NCBI GenBank assembly: GCA_004558205.1
Contig: SFDM01000001.1
Coordinates: forward strand, 1 to 64,000
Reading direction: 5' to 3'
Source of the DNA: Pyramidobacter piscolens
GTDB lineage: Bacteria; Synergistota; Synergistia; Synergistales; Dethiosulfovibrionaceae
DNA: 64,000 bases
In this document: positions 41,506 to 50,295 of the stretch, piece by piece
Layout: each line of letters begins with the position of its first letter
Numbering within the stretch: the stretch's first letter is position 1
The notes under the pieces: model-generated
Databases searched by the model: none
The model's input: only the letters and a program-made list of their open reading frames with translations
Told to the model about the DNA's origin: nothing
Position numbers and translations under genes: made by a program

Positions 41506-41651
41506 TCCCGTCGGTACCCGGCTCCGTTAAGCAGCGCCCTGCGGCACGGCGCCAGGCACGGCGGCGCCGCCTTTTTCAGCCTTCCGGAAAGAGCGCGGCG
41601 CGCTTTGCAGCGGAGGGGCGCTCTCAAAGCGGCCCTTTCCCCGTTCAATCT

Positions 41652-42965
41652 TTATAAGATATCGATATACTCCCCAGCCAGAGCCTTGTTCATGCTGCGC
41701 ACCGCGCAGAATTTGCCGCACATGCTGCAGGTTTCGCTGTGATCGTCCTCGGGGGCGCGGCTTTTTCGTATGGCTTTCGCAGTTTCGGGATCGAGAGCCT
41801 CTTTCCACTGAGCGTCCCAGTCCAGCTTGCGGCGGGCGTCGGCCATACGGTCGTCCTGCTCCCGCGCGCCGGGGATCCCTTTGGCGATATCGGCGGCGTG
41901 CGCGGCGATGCGGCTGGCTATGATGCCCTGCTTGACGTCGTCCACATTGGGCAGGGCAAGGTGCTCCGCCGGCGTCACATAGCACAGGAAAGCGGCTCCC
42001 GACGCGGCGGCCACGGCTCCGCCGATGGCGGCGGTAATATGGTCGTAGCCCGGCGCGATATCGGTCACCAGAGGGCCCAGCACATAGAAGGGCGCCCCCT
42101 TGCAGATCGTCTGCTGCACCTTCATGTTGGCGGCAATCTGGTCCAGCGGCACGTGCCCGGGGCCTTCCACAATGACCTGCACGTCCTTTTCCCAGGCGCG
42201 CTGGGTCAGCTCCCCAAGGCGCACCAGCTCGTCGATCTGGCACAGGTCCGTGGCGTCGGCAAGGCAGCCCGGGCGGCAGGCGTCGCCGAGGCTGATGGTC
42301 ACGTCGTGCTCGCGGCAGATCTGGAGGATTTCGTCGAAGTGGGAATAAAAGGGGTTCTCCTCGCCGGTCATGCACATCCATGCGAAGACCAGGCTGCCGC
42401 CGCGGCTCACGATGTTCATCTTGCGGCGTTTGGCCTTGATCTGGTCGATGGTCTGGCGGGTGATGCCGCAGTGCAGCGTGACAAAATCCACGCCGTCCTC
42501 AGCGTGAAGGCGCACCACGTCCACAAAATCCTGGGCGCTGAGGGTGGACAGGTCGCGCTGGTAATGGATGACCGAGTCGTACACAGGCACGGTGCCGATC
42601 ATAGCGGGGCACTCGCCGCACAGACGGCGGCGGAAGGGCTGGGTGTCGCCGTGGCTGGACAGGTCCATGATGGCTTCGGCGCCCAGCTGGACGGCGCTCA
42701 TGACCTTCTGCATTTCAATGTCGTAGTCCTTGCAGTCCCGGCTGACCCCAAGGTTGACGTTGATCTTCGTTTTCAGCATGCTGCCGACGCCGTTGGGGTC
42801 CAGTCCCCTGTGGCCGCGATTGGCGGGAATGACGGCGCGGCCTTCGGCCATCCAGGCCATCAGCTCCTGAACGCCGCGGCGCTCCTTTTTCGCGACGATT
42901 TCCATTTCAGGCGTGACGATGCCCTTGCGCGCCGCTTCCATCTGAGTGCTGTATGCTCTCTCCAT
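41652..42965 (-). CDS. thiC: Phosphomethylpyrimidine synthase
   Basis: Radical-SAM enzyme that turns aminoimidazole ribotide into the HMP-phosphate half of thiamine. The 437-aa protein has NVNLGVSRDCKDYDIEMQKV near residue 70, conserved SLGDACRPGC near 225, EGPGHVPLDQI near 265, and the C-terminal cluster motif CSMCGKFC near 415 that binds the unusual [4Fe-4S]. It lacks the long N-terminal domain of proteobacterial ThiC. It is controlled by a TPP riboswitch upstream. Confidence 0.97.
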   Translation of the reverse strand: MERAYSTQMEAARKGIVTPEMEIVAKKERRGVQELMAWMAEGRAVIPANRGHRGLDPNGVGSMLKTKINVNLGVSRDCKDYDIEMQKVMSAVQLGAEAIMDLSSHGDTQPFRRRLCGECPAMIGTVPVYDSVIHYQRDLSTLSAQDFVDVVRLHAEDGVDFVTLHCGITRQTIDQIKAKRRKMNIVSRGGSLVFAWMCMTGEENPFYSHFDEILQICREHDVTISLGDACRPGCLADATDLCQIDELVRLGELTQRAWEKDVQVIVEGPGHVPLDQIAANMKVQQTICKGAPFYVLGPLVTDIAPGYDHITAAIGGAVAAASGAAFLCYVTPAEHLALPNVDDVKQGIIASRIAAHAADIAKGIPGAREQDDRMADARRKLDWDAQWKEALDPETAKAIRKSRAPEDDHSETCSMCGKFCAVRSMNKALAGEYIDIL

Positions 42966-43034
42966 AAAAGATCATCCTTTCCTGATTTTCCCGGAACGGG
43001 AAACGATTTTTCTGCCGGGGAAACTGGGAACGCA

Positions 43035-43071
43035 GCAAAAAAGGAGCGCGTCCCCCGAGGACACGCTCCTT
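43035..43071 (-). terminator. Riboswitch expression-platform terminator
   Basis: Leftward: stem aaggagcgtgtcctc/gggggacgcgctcc then TTTTTT, between the TPP aptamer and thiC. Its place fits transcriptional attenuation when TPP is bound. Confidence 0.85.
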
Positions 43072-43082
43072 CTTCAACTGCG

Positions 43083-43180
43083 CGTATGATCCCTTCGAGG
43101 GCATTACCCCACAGGTTCGGCGGGTCGGAACGACAGTCCCCTCTCAGCCTGCTCGCGCAAGCTCCCCGTTTCAGAAATTT
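43083..43180 (-). promoter_or_regulatory. TPP (THI-box) riboswitch
   Basis: Leftward the sequence shows the THI-box order: acggggagc, then gctgagagggg, then gacccgccgaacctgt, then ggggtaatgccctcgaaggga. The CUGAGA and ACCUG...GGUAAUGCC...CGAAGGGA blocks are the diagnostic parts of the two TPP-binding helices. A terminator hairpin follows before thiC. Confidence 0.95.
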
Positions 43181-43187
43181 CACTTGA

Positions 43188-43216
43188 AGTTTAGCAGGAA
43201 CGCACTCCTTTTGCAA
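43188..43216 (-). promoter_or_regulatory. Promoter of thiC
   Basis: Leftward: -35 TTGCAA (43211-43216), 17-base spacer, -10 TAAACT (43188-43193). The start point near 43181 places the riboswitch at the very 5' end of the transcript. Confidence 0.7.
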
Positions 43217-43298
43217 GGATAGCTTTTACGGAGGCCCGCCCTGCTCCTTTTAGATCTATCCGGACGGACTTGCATTTACGAAAAGCTGTTCTCCCAAA

Positions 43299-44630
43299 CT
43301 ACCTTTGCCTCTTAAAAATTTCCATGAGCTTTGTTATGCCCTCTTCTATCTCTGCCTCATTGGTTTTACTGACGCTGATTCTATAATACTTATCATTCGC
43401 AAATTCGCTCAGGAAAAAAAGGCTGGTATCCATCAGCCGAATTCCATTCCTGGCGAGGTCCGGTTCCAGCTTCGCGAAGGGGACGCCTTTTTTCAGCTTC
43501 AGGCAGGCGAAAAAGCTTGAATCGGGAATGCTCCATTCAATATCCGGCGCAGCCAGCTGGTTGGCCATCTCTTTTAGCTTGGACATTCGCTTGACATAGA
43601 CGTTTCGCATGGCAATCCTATTTTTTTGAAACAATCCGCTGTTAAGGTAAATTGCAAGCGTCCCCTGGGATAGGATCGAACTGTAAGTATCCGTCCACTT
43701 CTTGTATTCCAGAAACGCTTCGATCGCCAACGGCGGCAGCACAACAGCGGCGATGCGGAGCCCCGGCATCATCATCTTCGAAAAACTCCTGATGTAAACG
43801 ACTCTCTCGCAAGTGTCATAAAAATAAAGAGGATCACGTTTCGGATTTGTTTCAAAATCGCCGGCAATATCGTCTTCCACAAGATAGACGTTATACTTCT
43901 CAGCAAGCCGCACCAAGGTCTTCATCTCTTTTTGCGTGTAACTCTGGCCTGTTGGATTATGGTAGCGGGAGATTGTGTAGAAGAACTTTATGTCATCATT
44001 TTTAAAGATATCTTCCAATTGATTCATATTCAGCCCGTCAAAATCGCGCCAGATGCCTCTGCACGGCACCTGACACAGCTCCAGGCTTTTTAACATGCCA
44101 TAGTAAGTGGGCTGCTCCACGAGAATTTTTTTCTTTCCGTTCGGGAAATCCATACGGCAGAGAATATCCAGAGCCTGCTGTGATCCCGACACCACAATGA
44201 TATTCTCCAATTTTGTATGAACTTGATAATCTGAGAGGTGTTTTTTAAGTATCTCTAAGAGTGCAGGCATTCCCTGCGTATCCGAATAGGAAAAAAGAGT
44301 CTCCTGATAAGTGTTGACAGCCCTATAAACGCACTGCTGGAAATCCTGATAGGGAATGCATCGGATATCCGGCGCGCCGGAATAAAAATCAATACATCGT
44401 TTGATATTGCGATGCGCCGCATCCGTATCCAACACAAAATAGCCGCTTTTCGGAGCGGAATAAATAATGTTTTCTCTCTCCAGCGCTTTGTACGCCGTGA
44501 CGACCGTGCCGAGGCTGGAATCAAAAAGATCGGCGACTTCCCGCAGCGAAGGAAGCTTATCATGAGGACGAAGTTTCGTTTCCGAGATCACCCTCTTGAT
44601 ATGACCGGCAATCATTTCATATTTCTTCAT
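43299..44630 (-). CDS. MocR-type regulator (GntR helix-turn-helix + aminotransferase domain)
   Basis: About 443 aa. An N-terminal GntR winged helix (LPSLREVADLFDSSLGTVVTAYKALE near residue 28, in parts) precedes a fold type I aminotransferase-like domain with the NPTGQSYTQKEM motif and the PLP lysine in SFSKMMMPGLRIAAVV near 270. MocR proteins sense PLP or an amino compound and regulate adjacent genes. It diverges from the NhaC/peptidase pair, the likely targets. This region (43.3-47.5 kb) is visibly less GC-rich than its neighbours. Confidence 0.9.
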   Translation of the reverse strand: MKKYEMIAGHIKRVISETKLRPHDKLPSLREVADLFDSSLGTVVTAYKALERENIIYSAPKSGYFVLDTDAAHRNIKRCIDFYSGAPDIRCIPYQDFQQCVYRAVNTYQETLFSYSDTQGMPALLEILKKHLSDYQVHTKLENIIVVSGSQQALDILCRMDFPNGKKKILVEQPTYYGMLKSLELCQVPCRGIWRDFDGLNMNQLEDIFKNDDIKFFYTISRYHNPTGQSYTQKEMKTLVRLAEKYNVYLVEDDIAGDFETNPKRDPLYFYDTCERVVYIRSFSKMMMPGLRIAAVVLPPLAIEAFLEYKKWTDTYSSILSQGTLAIYLNSGLFQKNRIAMRNVYVKRMSKLKEMANQLAAPDIEWSIPDSSFFACLKLKKGVPFAKLEPDLARNGIRLMDTSLFFLSEFANDKYYRISVSKTNEAEIEEGITKLMEIFKRQR

Positions 44631-44909
44631 TCTCCAGCTCACCTTTTTCCGTGCAGGATCTGTACTAGAACAGACGAACTCTTCTCTTGTTGAATAAACG
44701 ATTGCTTTAGTATAGCATAAGGCTATGGCGTTTTCCAGAAACGGATCAGGACTCGTCTAACCCAGGGATTCACCCGCAGCAAAGGACTTTTGTGCGCCCA
44801 AAGGTTCTTTGCTGCGGATTCCGCAGAACTCGGCGCAGGGAACTGCATGCAATGTGCCATTTAAAATTACAAATATCCAGTTATTCTCTGAGAAAGGGCC
44901 GGTGTTACG

Positions 44910-46343
44910 ATGAAAAGTGCTCGAAAACCTACATTATTTGAGGCAATGCTTCCAATTTTAGCCATGTTCTTTATTTTAACCGTCGGCTACGGTGTTTACC
45001 GCTTCAAGATCGAATCGATGTTATTAGTGTCGGCAGCCGTCGCAGCCGTCGTAGCCTGGCGTGTGGGGCTGACCTGGGACGAGATGATTCAAGGCGTCGC
45101 CGATAAAATTGCAAAAGCTATGCCCGCTATCCTCATTCTGGTGGTTGTTGGAATTATCGTCGCCACATGGATGGCTTCAGGCACAATTCCCATGTTGATC
45201 TTCTATGGAATTCAAATTGTCAATCCGCATTACTTCTTTGTTTCCGCTTTTGTAATCTGCGCTATCATCTCTACCTGTACAGGCACGTCCTGGGGATCGG
45301 TCGCGACCATAGGCGTCGTCCTTTTTGTCATCGCCCAGGGCATAGGACTCTCTCTGCCCGTTTCCGCAGCGGCCATCATCGGAGGTTCCTACTTCGGCGA
45401 CAAAATGTCACCGCTGTCCGATACCACCAACCTCGCGCCTCTAGCGGCTGGAGCCGATCTTTACGACCATATCCGCCATATGTTCTATACCACAGTCCCG
45501 GCCACGGTTTTCGCTCTGGGAATTTACACCGTTATGGGATTCAACGTGGACGTCTCTCAGCTGACAGGAGTTGAAACCATCGGCGTCATGTTGTCAAACC
45601 TGTCCTCAATGTTCAAAATGAACGTTCCGCTGCTCCTTCTTCCCGTTCTCATCATTTTGACAGGTTCCATCGCTAAGAAGCCGACCATTCCCGTAATGAT
45701 GCTCTCCTGTGCCGTCGCCGGCGCCATCGCCGTCTTCTACCAGGGATTCTCCTTCGAAAGCGTTTTTAAAAGCCTGGTCAGCGGCTTCGACGTCAGCATG
45801 ATTTCCGCATCGGGCAAAGCCGTCGAAAACATCTTGCCTCAAATTCTGAAACTGGTTAACCGCGGCGGCATGAACAGCATGATGGAAACGATCCTGATGA
45901 TCCTCTGCGCCTTTTCTTTTGCCGGAATCATCGCAAAAGCCGGCTGCCTTGACGTGATCCTTCAGAAACTCCTGGAATATGTCAAAACTCGGGCAGCTCT
46001 CATATCTTCCACAGCGGCCGCTACAATCCTCATGGCGCTGACCACGGGCAGCGATTTCCTGACGATTCTCATTCCCGGCGAGCTTTTTGCCGACGCATAC
46101 CGTCAAAAAGGACTCGCGGCCCGCAACCTTTCCAGAACCCTTGAAGACTGCGGCACCTGTGTCGTCGCGCTGGTTCCCTGGTCCGCTGCAGGCGCGTACT
46201 GCGCCGGAACGCTCGGCATTTCCACGCTGGAATACCTGCCTTACTGCTTCTTCAGCTTTGGAAGCGTCGCAATGGCGTTAATCTGCGCATTTACAGGCTT
46301 CGGAGTCATGACATTGGAGCAGGAAAAACAGAAACGGCAATAA
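44910..46343 (+). CDS. NhaC-family Na+/H+ antiporter
   Basis: 477-aa membrane protein with about twelve helices. It has the NhaC-type segments STCTGTSWGSVATIGVVLF near residue 115 and GGSYFGDKMSPLSDTTNLAP near 155, plus TTGSDFLTILIPGELFADAY near 375. Family members exchange Na+ for H+, and some exchange malate/lactate. It lies 21 bases before an M20 peptidase gene and diverges from a MocR regulator, so it could serve amino-acid or peptide-derived substrate exchange. Confidence 0.9.
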   Translation: MKSARKPTLFEAMLPILAMFFILTVGYGVYRFKIESMLLVSAAVAAVVAWRVGLTWDEMIQGVADKIAKAMPAILILVVVGIIVATWMASGTIPMLIFYGIQIVNPHYFFVSAFVICAIISTCTGTSWGSVATIGVVLFVIAQGIGLSLPVSAAAIIGGSYFGDKMSPLSDTTNLAPLAAGADLYDHIRHMFYTTVPATVFALGIYTVMGFNVDVSQLTGVETIGVMLSNLSSMFKMNVPLLLLPVLIILTGSIAKKPTIPVMMLSCAVAGAIAVFYQGFSFESVFKSLVSGFDVSMISASGKAVENILPQILKLVNRGGMNSMMETILMILCAFSFAGIIAKAGCLDVILQKLLEYVKTRAALISSTAAATILMALTTGSDFLTILIPGELFADAYRQKGLAARNLSRTLEDCGTCVVALVPWSAAGAYCAGTLGISTLEYLPYCFFSFGSVAMALICAFTGFGVMTLEQEKQKRQ

Positions 46344-46364
46344 CCGAGAGAGAGGCCGTCAAAC

Positions 46365-47519
46365 ATGTGCGATCACTATGCTCAGCAAATTCGCAGCTAC
46401 CTGGAATCCCAGCTCCCCGAGATGTTGTCGCTGCTGGAAGACCTGGTCAACAGAAATACCAGTTCCGATTTCAAAGAAGGCATCGACCAGGCAGGCAATC
46501 TCATGGCAGAAGCCTATCGGAAGCTCGGATTTGAAATAGAAATTTTGCAGCACCACGACTGCGGAAACGGCGTTATTGCCCGCAAAAAGGGAAACGGCAA
46601 AAATATCCTGCTCATCTGTCATCTAGATTCAGTTTTCCCCGAAGGCACCGCACGCCTGAAGTCTTTTCGCATTGAAGGCGGCAAGGCCATGGGAAACGGG
46701 GTTCTCGACATGAAAGCCTGTCTCGTAGGCTGCCTGTATGCCGTTAAGGCATTGGAAGCGCTCAACATCGACAATCTTCCAGGGTTAACGGTTTTCATGA
46801 GCGGCGACGAGGAAAAAGGCAGTTTAGCCGTGCTGGATGCAATCCAGAAAGAAGGACGCCGTTCTCAGTGGTGCCTTGTCACCGAAGGTTCCCGTCCCGG
46901 TATGGCGGTGGTGGTACAGCGCAAGGGAAACGCCTTTGCAAGGATCACGGCGCATGGCCGAGCCGCCCACGCTGGGAACGAACCTCATGTTGGGCGCAAC
47001 GCCGTCGTCGAGCTTGCGCTAAAGGCGGCTAAACTCAACGCGCTGAACGACTTCGAAAAGGGGACGACCGTCGCCATTACTCGCATGTCTGGAGGAACAA
47101 ACAGGATTATTATCCCGGAAGATGCGTTCATGGACGTGGATATGCGTTTCTATACTATGGAAGAGTGGGAAAAAGTCCACAATACCTTCATAGATATTCT
47201 GGCGGCTCCCGAGATTGAAGGCGTTACGCTGCGGTACGATTTGACATTCAACCGCCCGCCTCTGGCACAAACGCCGGACACGCTGCTGAACGTCGTCAAG
47301 GAAGCCAGCAAAGAACTGAACATGGATTTTCTGACAGTGCGTCCCGGCGGTGTCAGCGACGGCAATTTTGTATCCGCAATTGGTGTTCCCGTCGTCGACG
47401 GAATGGGCCCAGCTGGCGGCATGATGTGTTCTCCTGAAGAATTCCTTGAAATCGACACCATGGTTCCCTGCGCTGCGCGCTTAGCGCTTGTCATCGCGAA
47501 ATTAGGCGCCGCAGATTAA
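46365..47519 (+). CDS. M20-family metallopeptidase
   Basis: 384-aa zinc hydrolase of the ArgE/DapE/carboxypeptidase G2 group. Metal and catalytic residues are visible in LLICHLDSVFPEG (near 85), GVLDMKACLVG, the catalytic Glu in SGDEEKGS (near 147), and a dimerisation domain containing AHGRAAHAGNEPHVGRNA. The glutamate-carboxypeptidase-like GDEEKGS and CHLDSV wording is nearest to carboxypeptidase G2. It probably cleaves a C-terminal or N-acyl amino acid taken up or exchanged by the NhaC partner. Confidence 0.9.
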   Translation: MCDHYAQQIRSYLESQLPEMLSLLEDLVNRNTSSDFKEGIDQAGNLMAEAYRKLGFEIEILQHHDCGNGVIARKKGNGKNILLICHLDSVFPEGTARLKSFRIEGGKAMGNGVLDMKACLVGCLYAVKALEALNIDNLPGLTVFMSGDEEKGSLAVLDAIQKEGRRSQWCLVTEGSRPGMAVVVQRKGNAFARITAHGRAAHAGNEPHVGRNAVVELALKAAKLNALNDFEKGTTVAITRMSGGTNRIIIPEDAFMDVDMRFYTMEEWEKVHNTFIDILAAPEIEGVTLRYDLTFNRPPLAQTPDTLLNVVKEASKELNMDFLTVRPGGVSDGNFVSAIGVPVVDGMGPAGGMMCSPEEFLEIDTMVPCAARLALVIAKLGAAD

Positions 47520-47554
47520 TTGATTTTTCAAAAATAGGCGCTAACCATTGTGAC

Positions 47555-47609
47555 TAAAAAAGGCGCAGGGCAGGCACTCCTTTTATGAGGGCCTGCCCTG
47601 CGCTTTTTT
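47555..47609. terminator. Bidirectional terminator between convergent genes
   Basis: Stem aaaaaaggcgcagggcaggc/gcctgccctgcgcttttttc between the M20 peptidase (+) and kdgK (-). Confidence 0.9.
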
Positions 47610-47619
47610 CCTGTGCTGG

Positions 47620-48651
47620 TTATCTCTGTACTCTGCCCGAGGCGTCGCCGCCGGCCAGGGTCATCACGTCGGCCACTGAAATCCGGTTGTAGTCGCCGTA
47701 GACGGTGTGCTTCAGCGCAGAGGCCGCCGCCGCGAACTCGATGGCCGCCTGGGGCCCTTCAAGGTTGTTGAGACCGTAGATGAGGCCCGAACCAAAGGAG
47801 TCGCCGCCGCCGATGCGGTCCACGATGTCGCGGATCTCATACTTTTTGCTGACGTAGAAGCGGTCCTTCGTCGCCATGACGATGGACCAGTTGTTCCAGT
47901 CGGCGCTGACGCTCTCGCGCAGGCTGACGGCCAGGCATTCCACGTTGGGGAAGGAGGCCATGACCCGACGGGCCAGCTTCTCGTACTTCGACGTGTCCAG
48001 CTTGCCCGAGGTGACGTCCACGTCGAGCTCGATGCCGAGGCACTTCTGGCAGTCCTCCTCGTTGGCGATCAGCACGTCCACGTAGCGGGCGATCTCCGAC
48101 ATGACTTCCCGGGGCGTCTTGCCCCACTTCCAGAGTTTCTTGCGGTAGTTCAGGTCGCAGGAAACCTTCAGGCCGTGGGCTTTGGCGGCCTTCACCGCCT
48201 CCAGGGAGACCTCGGCGGTCCCTGCGGCGATGGCCGGCGTGATGCCGGTGGTGTGGAACCAGCAGGCGTCCTTAAAGATGGCGTCCCAGTCGAAGTCGCC
48301 GGCCTTCACCTCAGAGACGGAGGAATGGGCGCGGTCGTAGATGACCTTCGAGGGGCGCATGGCCGCGCCCGGCTCGGCGTAATAGATGCCCACGCGATCG
48401 CCGCTGCGGCGAATTTTCGACGTATCGACGCCGAAGGAACGGAGTTCGCGGATGGCGGCGTCGGCGATGGCGTTTTGAGGCAGGGCCGTTACAAAGGCCG
48501 CGTCCTGCCCGTAGTTCGCCAGGGAGACGGCCACGTTGGCCTCGGCCCCGCCGAAGGTGGCGTCAAGCTTCGGCGTCTGCAGAAGCAGCTCGCGGATCGG
48601 TGGGGAAAGTCTGAGCATCACTTCGCCAAAGGTTATAAACTTCTTGTTCAT
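47620..48651 (-). CDS. kdgK: 2-keto-3-deoxygluconate kinase (PfkB family)
   Basis: 343-aa sugar kinase. It has the PfkB N-terminal ITFGEVMLRLSPP and FGGAEANVAVSLANYG motifs and the C-terminal DRIGGGDSFGSGLIYGL catalytic motif, with the anion-hole GGGD in place of the common GAGD. N-terminal wording fits KDG kinase. It follows kduD by about 100 bases, so the two probably handle hexuronate/pectin-derived ketodeoxy sugars. ATG at 48651 has GGAGG upstream. Confidence 0.8.
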   Translation of the reverse strand: MNKKFITFGEVMLRLSPPIRELLLQTPKLDATFGGAEANVAVSLANYGQDAAFVTALPQNAIADAAIRELRSFGVDTSKIRRSGDRVGIYYAEPGAAMRPSKVIYDRAHSSVSEVKAGDFDWDAIFKDACWFHTTGITPAIAAGTAEVSLEAVKAAKAHGLKVSCDLNYRKKLWKWGKTPREVMSEIARYVDVLIANEEDCQKCLGIELDVDVTSGKLDTSKYEKLARRVMASFPNVECLAVSLRESVSADWNNWSIVMATKDRFYVSKKYEIRDIVDRIGGGDSFGSGLIYGLNNLEGPQAAIEFAAAASALKHTVYGDYNRISVADVMTLAGGDASGRVQR

Positions 48652-48759
48652 CGCTAGGACCTCCAAATTTATACGTCTGCGCCGGAACAGTTCCGGCTCC
48701 TGTGACAGCCAGTCGTTTTTGCGCGCCCGCCCCGCGGGACCGGGCCGGCACGGGGACCG

Positions 48760-49527
48760 TCAGCGGACCAGATAGCCGCCGTCCACGGGGATGATCGCGC
48801 CGTTCAGATAGTCCGACGCGGCCGAGGCAAGGAAGACCGCCGGTCCCTGCAGGTCTTCGGGCGTACCCCACCGGTGGGCGGGAATGCGATCCACGATCTC
48901 GTGATACCGGGGACTTGAAGGGTCGGAAAGCGCGGCGGTCATCTCCGTGGCCATATAACCGGGAGCGATGGCGTTCACGTTGACGCCGCGCCCGGCCCAC
49001 TCGTTACAGAGCGCTTTGGTCAGCTGCGCCACGCCGCCCTTGCTGGCCGCGTAGGCGGGAACGATGAATCCGCCGAAAAAGCTCAGCATGGAGGCGATGT
49101 TGATGATCTTGCCGCTGCCCTGGGCGAGCATGACCTTGCCCGCCAGCTGGCACATGCGGAACGTGGCCGTCAGGTTCACGTCGATCAGAAGGTTCCAGTC
49201 CTCGAGCGAATAATCCTCGGACTTGCAGCGGCGCATGGCCCCAGCGCAGTTCACGAGGATGTCCAGACGTCCGCCGAGCAGAGCCAGGGCTTTTTCAAAG
49301 CCCGCGCTGCGGGCCGCTTCGTCCCGAAGGTCCGCCGCCACGGCGTGGCACTTGAAGCCTTTTTCGCGGTACCCCGCCGCTGCTTCTTCCGCGGCAGCCG
49401 CGCCTGACGCCACAAGCACCGTCTCGGCGCCGGATTTCATATAGCCCTCGGCGATGGCCCGGCCAAGCCCGCGGCTCGCGCCGGTCACAATCGCCTTTTT
49501 ACCGGTCAGATCAAAGAGGTTCATCAT
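48760..49527 (-). CDS. kduD: Short-chain dehydrogenase, KduD-like
   Basis: 255-aa NAD(P)-dependent dehydrogenase with TGASRGLGRAIAEGY at the start, NCAG near residue 92, and the catalytic SMLSFFGGFIVPAYAASKGG (Tyr-x-x-x-Lys) near 150. Sequence and neighbourhood fit 2-deoxy-D-gluconate 3-dehydrogenase (KduD), which reduces 2,5-diketo-3-deoxygluconate to the KdgK substrate, but a gluconate 5-dehydrogenase is hard to exclude. It is upstream of kdgK. Confidence 0.75.
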   Translation of the reverse strand: MMNLFDLTGKKAIVTGASRGLGRAIAEGYMKSGAETVLVASGAAAAEEAAAGYREKGFKCHAVAADLRDEAARSAGFEKALALLGGRLDILVNCAGAMRRCKSEDYSLEDWNLLIDVNLTATFRMCQLAGKVMLAQGSGKIINIASMLSFFGGFIVPAYAASKGGVAQLTKALCNEWAGRGVNVNAIAPGYMATEMTAALSDPSSPRYHEIVDRIPAHRWGTPEDLQGPAVFLASAASDYLNGAIIPVDGGYLVR

Positions 49528-49749
49528 GGATCATCGTCCTTTCAGCCTTTTAACTATCTTCCAGCAAAATCTCCCAGCGAAACGCCCTGAGGCTGCTTTT
49601 CCCGCGGACAATTTTACCACAAAATCGTTTTATAATCGTCAGAATCCTCGCGGCCTGCGCGTAAAAAGACGGCGATCAGGAAAGACATTCCAGGCGCAGA
49701 AGAGCTTGTTCCCGCCCACGGGGCCTTCTCTGCGGGCCACGCCCCAGTT

Positions 49750-50169
49750 TCACTCTTCGCAGGGAAGCTTGCCCTCCAGGCCCGCGCGTTCATGAATCCT
49801 TTCGGTCCCCGCAGCAAGCGCCTCCTCATAGTAGCGGCATTTGTAGTTAATCAGGTCAAGCGTTTTACGCAGTTCCGCCATCTGCTCTTCCACGGCGCGC
49901 CGGCGCTCCAGAAACAGCTGGTGCCGCTGCCCAAGGGAAGCGTCGCCCTGCCGTACCCAGTCGGTAAACTGCCGGATCTCCTTGATGGACATCCCCGTCT
50001 TTTTCAAACATTCGATCACCCTCAACATGGCGATGTCGGCGTCGGAAAAAACGCGATAGCCCGACTCGCGGCGCTCCACAAAGGGAAGCAGCCCTTCTTT
50101 ATCGTAATACCGAAGGGTCGTGGCGGGCAGGTTCAACATCTTTGAAGCCTCTTTAATGGCATAACTCAT
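49750..50169 (-). CDS. MerR-family transcriptional regulator
   Basis: 139-aa regulator. The N-terminal MerR helix-turn-helix reads IKEASKMLNLPATTLRYYDKEGLLP, followed by a wing and a long dimerisation helix (about 80-120). It has few cysteines and looks like the AdhR/small-molecule type rather than a metal sensor. It diverges from the Fe-type alcohol dehydrogenase, whose promoter has the 19-base spacer these proteins act on. Confidence 0.88.
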   Translation of the reverse strand: MSYAIKEASKMLNLPATTLRYYDKEGLLPFVERRESGYRVFSDADIAMLRVIECLKKTGMSIKEIRQFTDWVRQGDASLGQRHQLFLERRRAVEEQMAELRKTLDLINYKCRYYEEALAAGTERIHERAGLEGKLPCEE

Positions 50170-50217
50170 GGCGTGGCCTCCTCAACGAAGACAAGACAAA
50201 TTTTTTCCTGATAGGGC

Positions 50218-50248
50218 TTGACTTTAAATTCGGCTTTAATGTTACACT
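50218..50248 (+). promoter_or_regulatory. MerR-type promoter of the alcohol dehydrogenase
   Basis: -35 TTGACT (50218-50223), 19-base spacer, -10 TACACT (50243-50248). A dyad ttaaa-ttcggc-tttaa (50224-50239) lies within the spacer. Over-long spacers with a dyad are the hallmark of MerR-activated promoters, and a MerR gene is divergent. Confidence 0.75.
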
Positions 50249-50295
50249 CGGCGCTGAAAAAAGGCAAGGATCATTCTGAAAGGGGTCTTGTAAAA

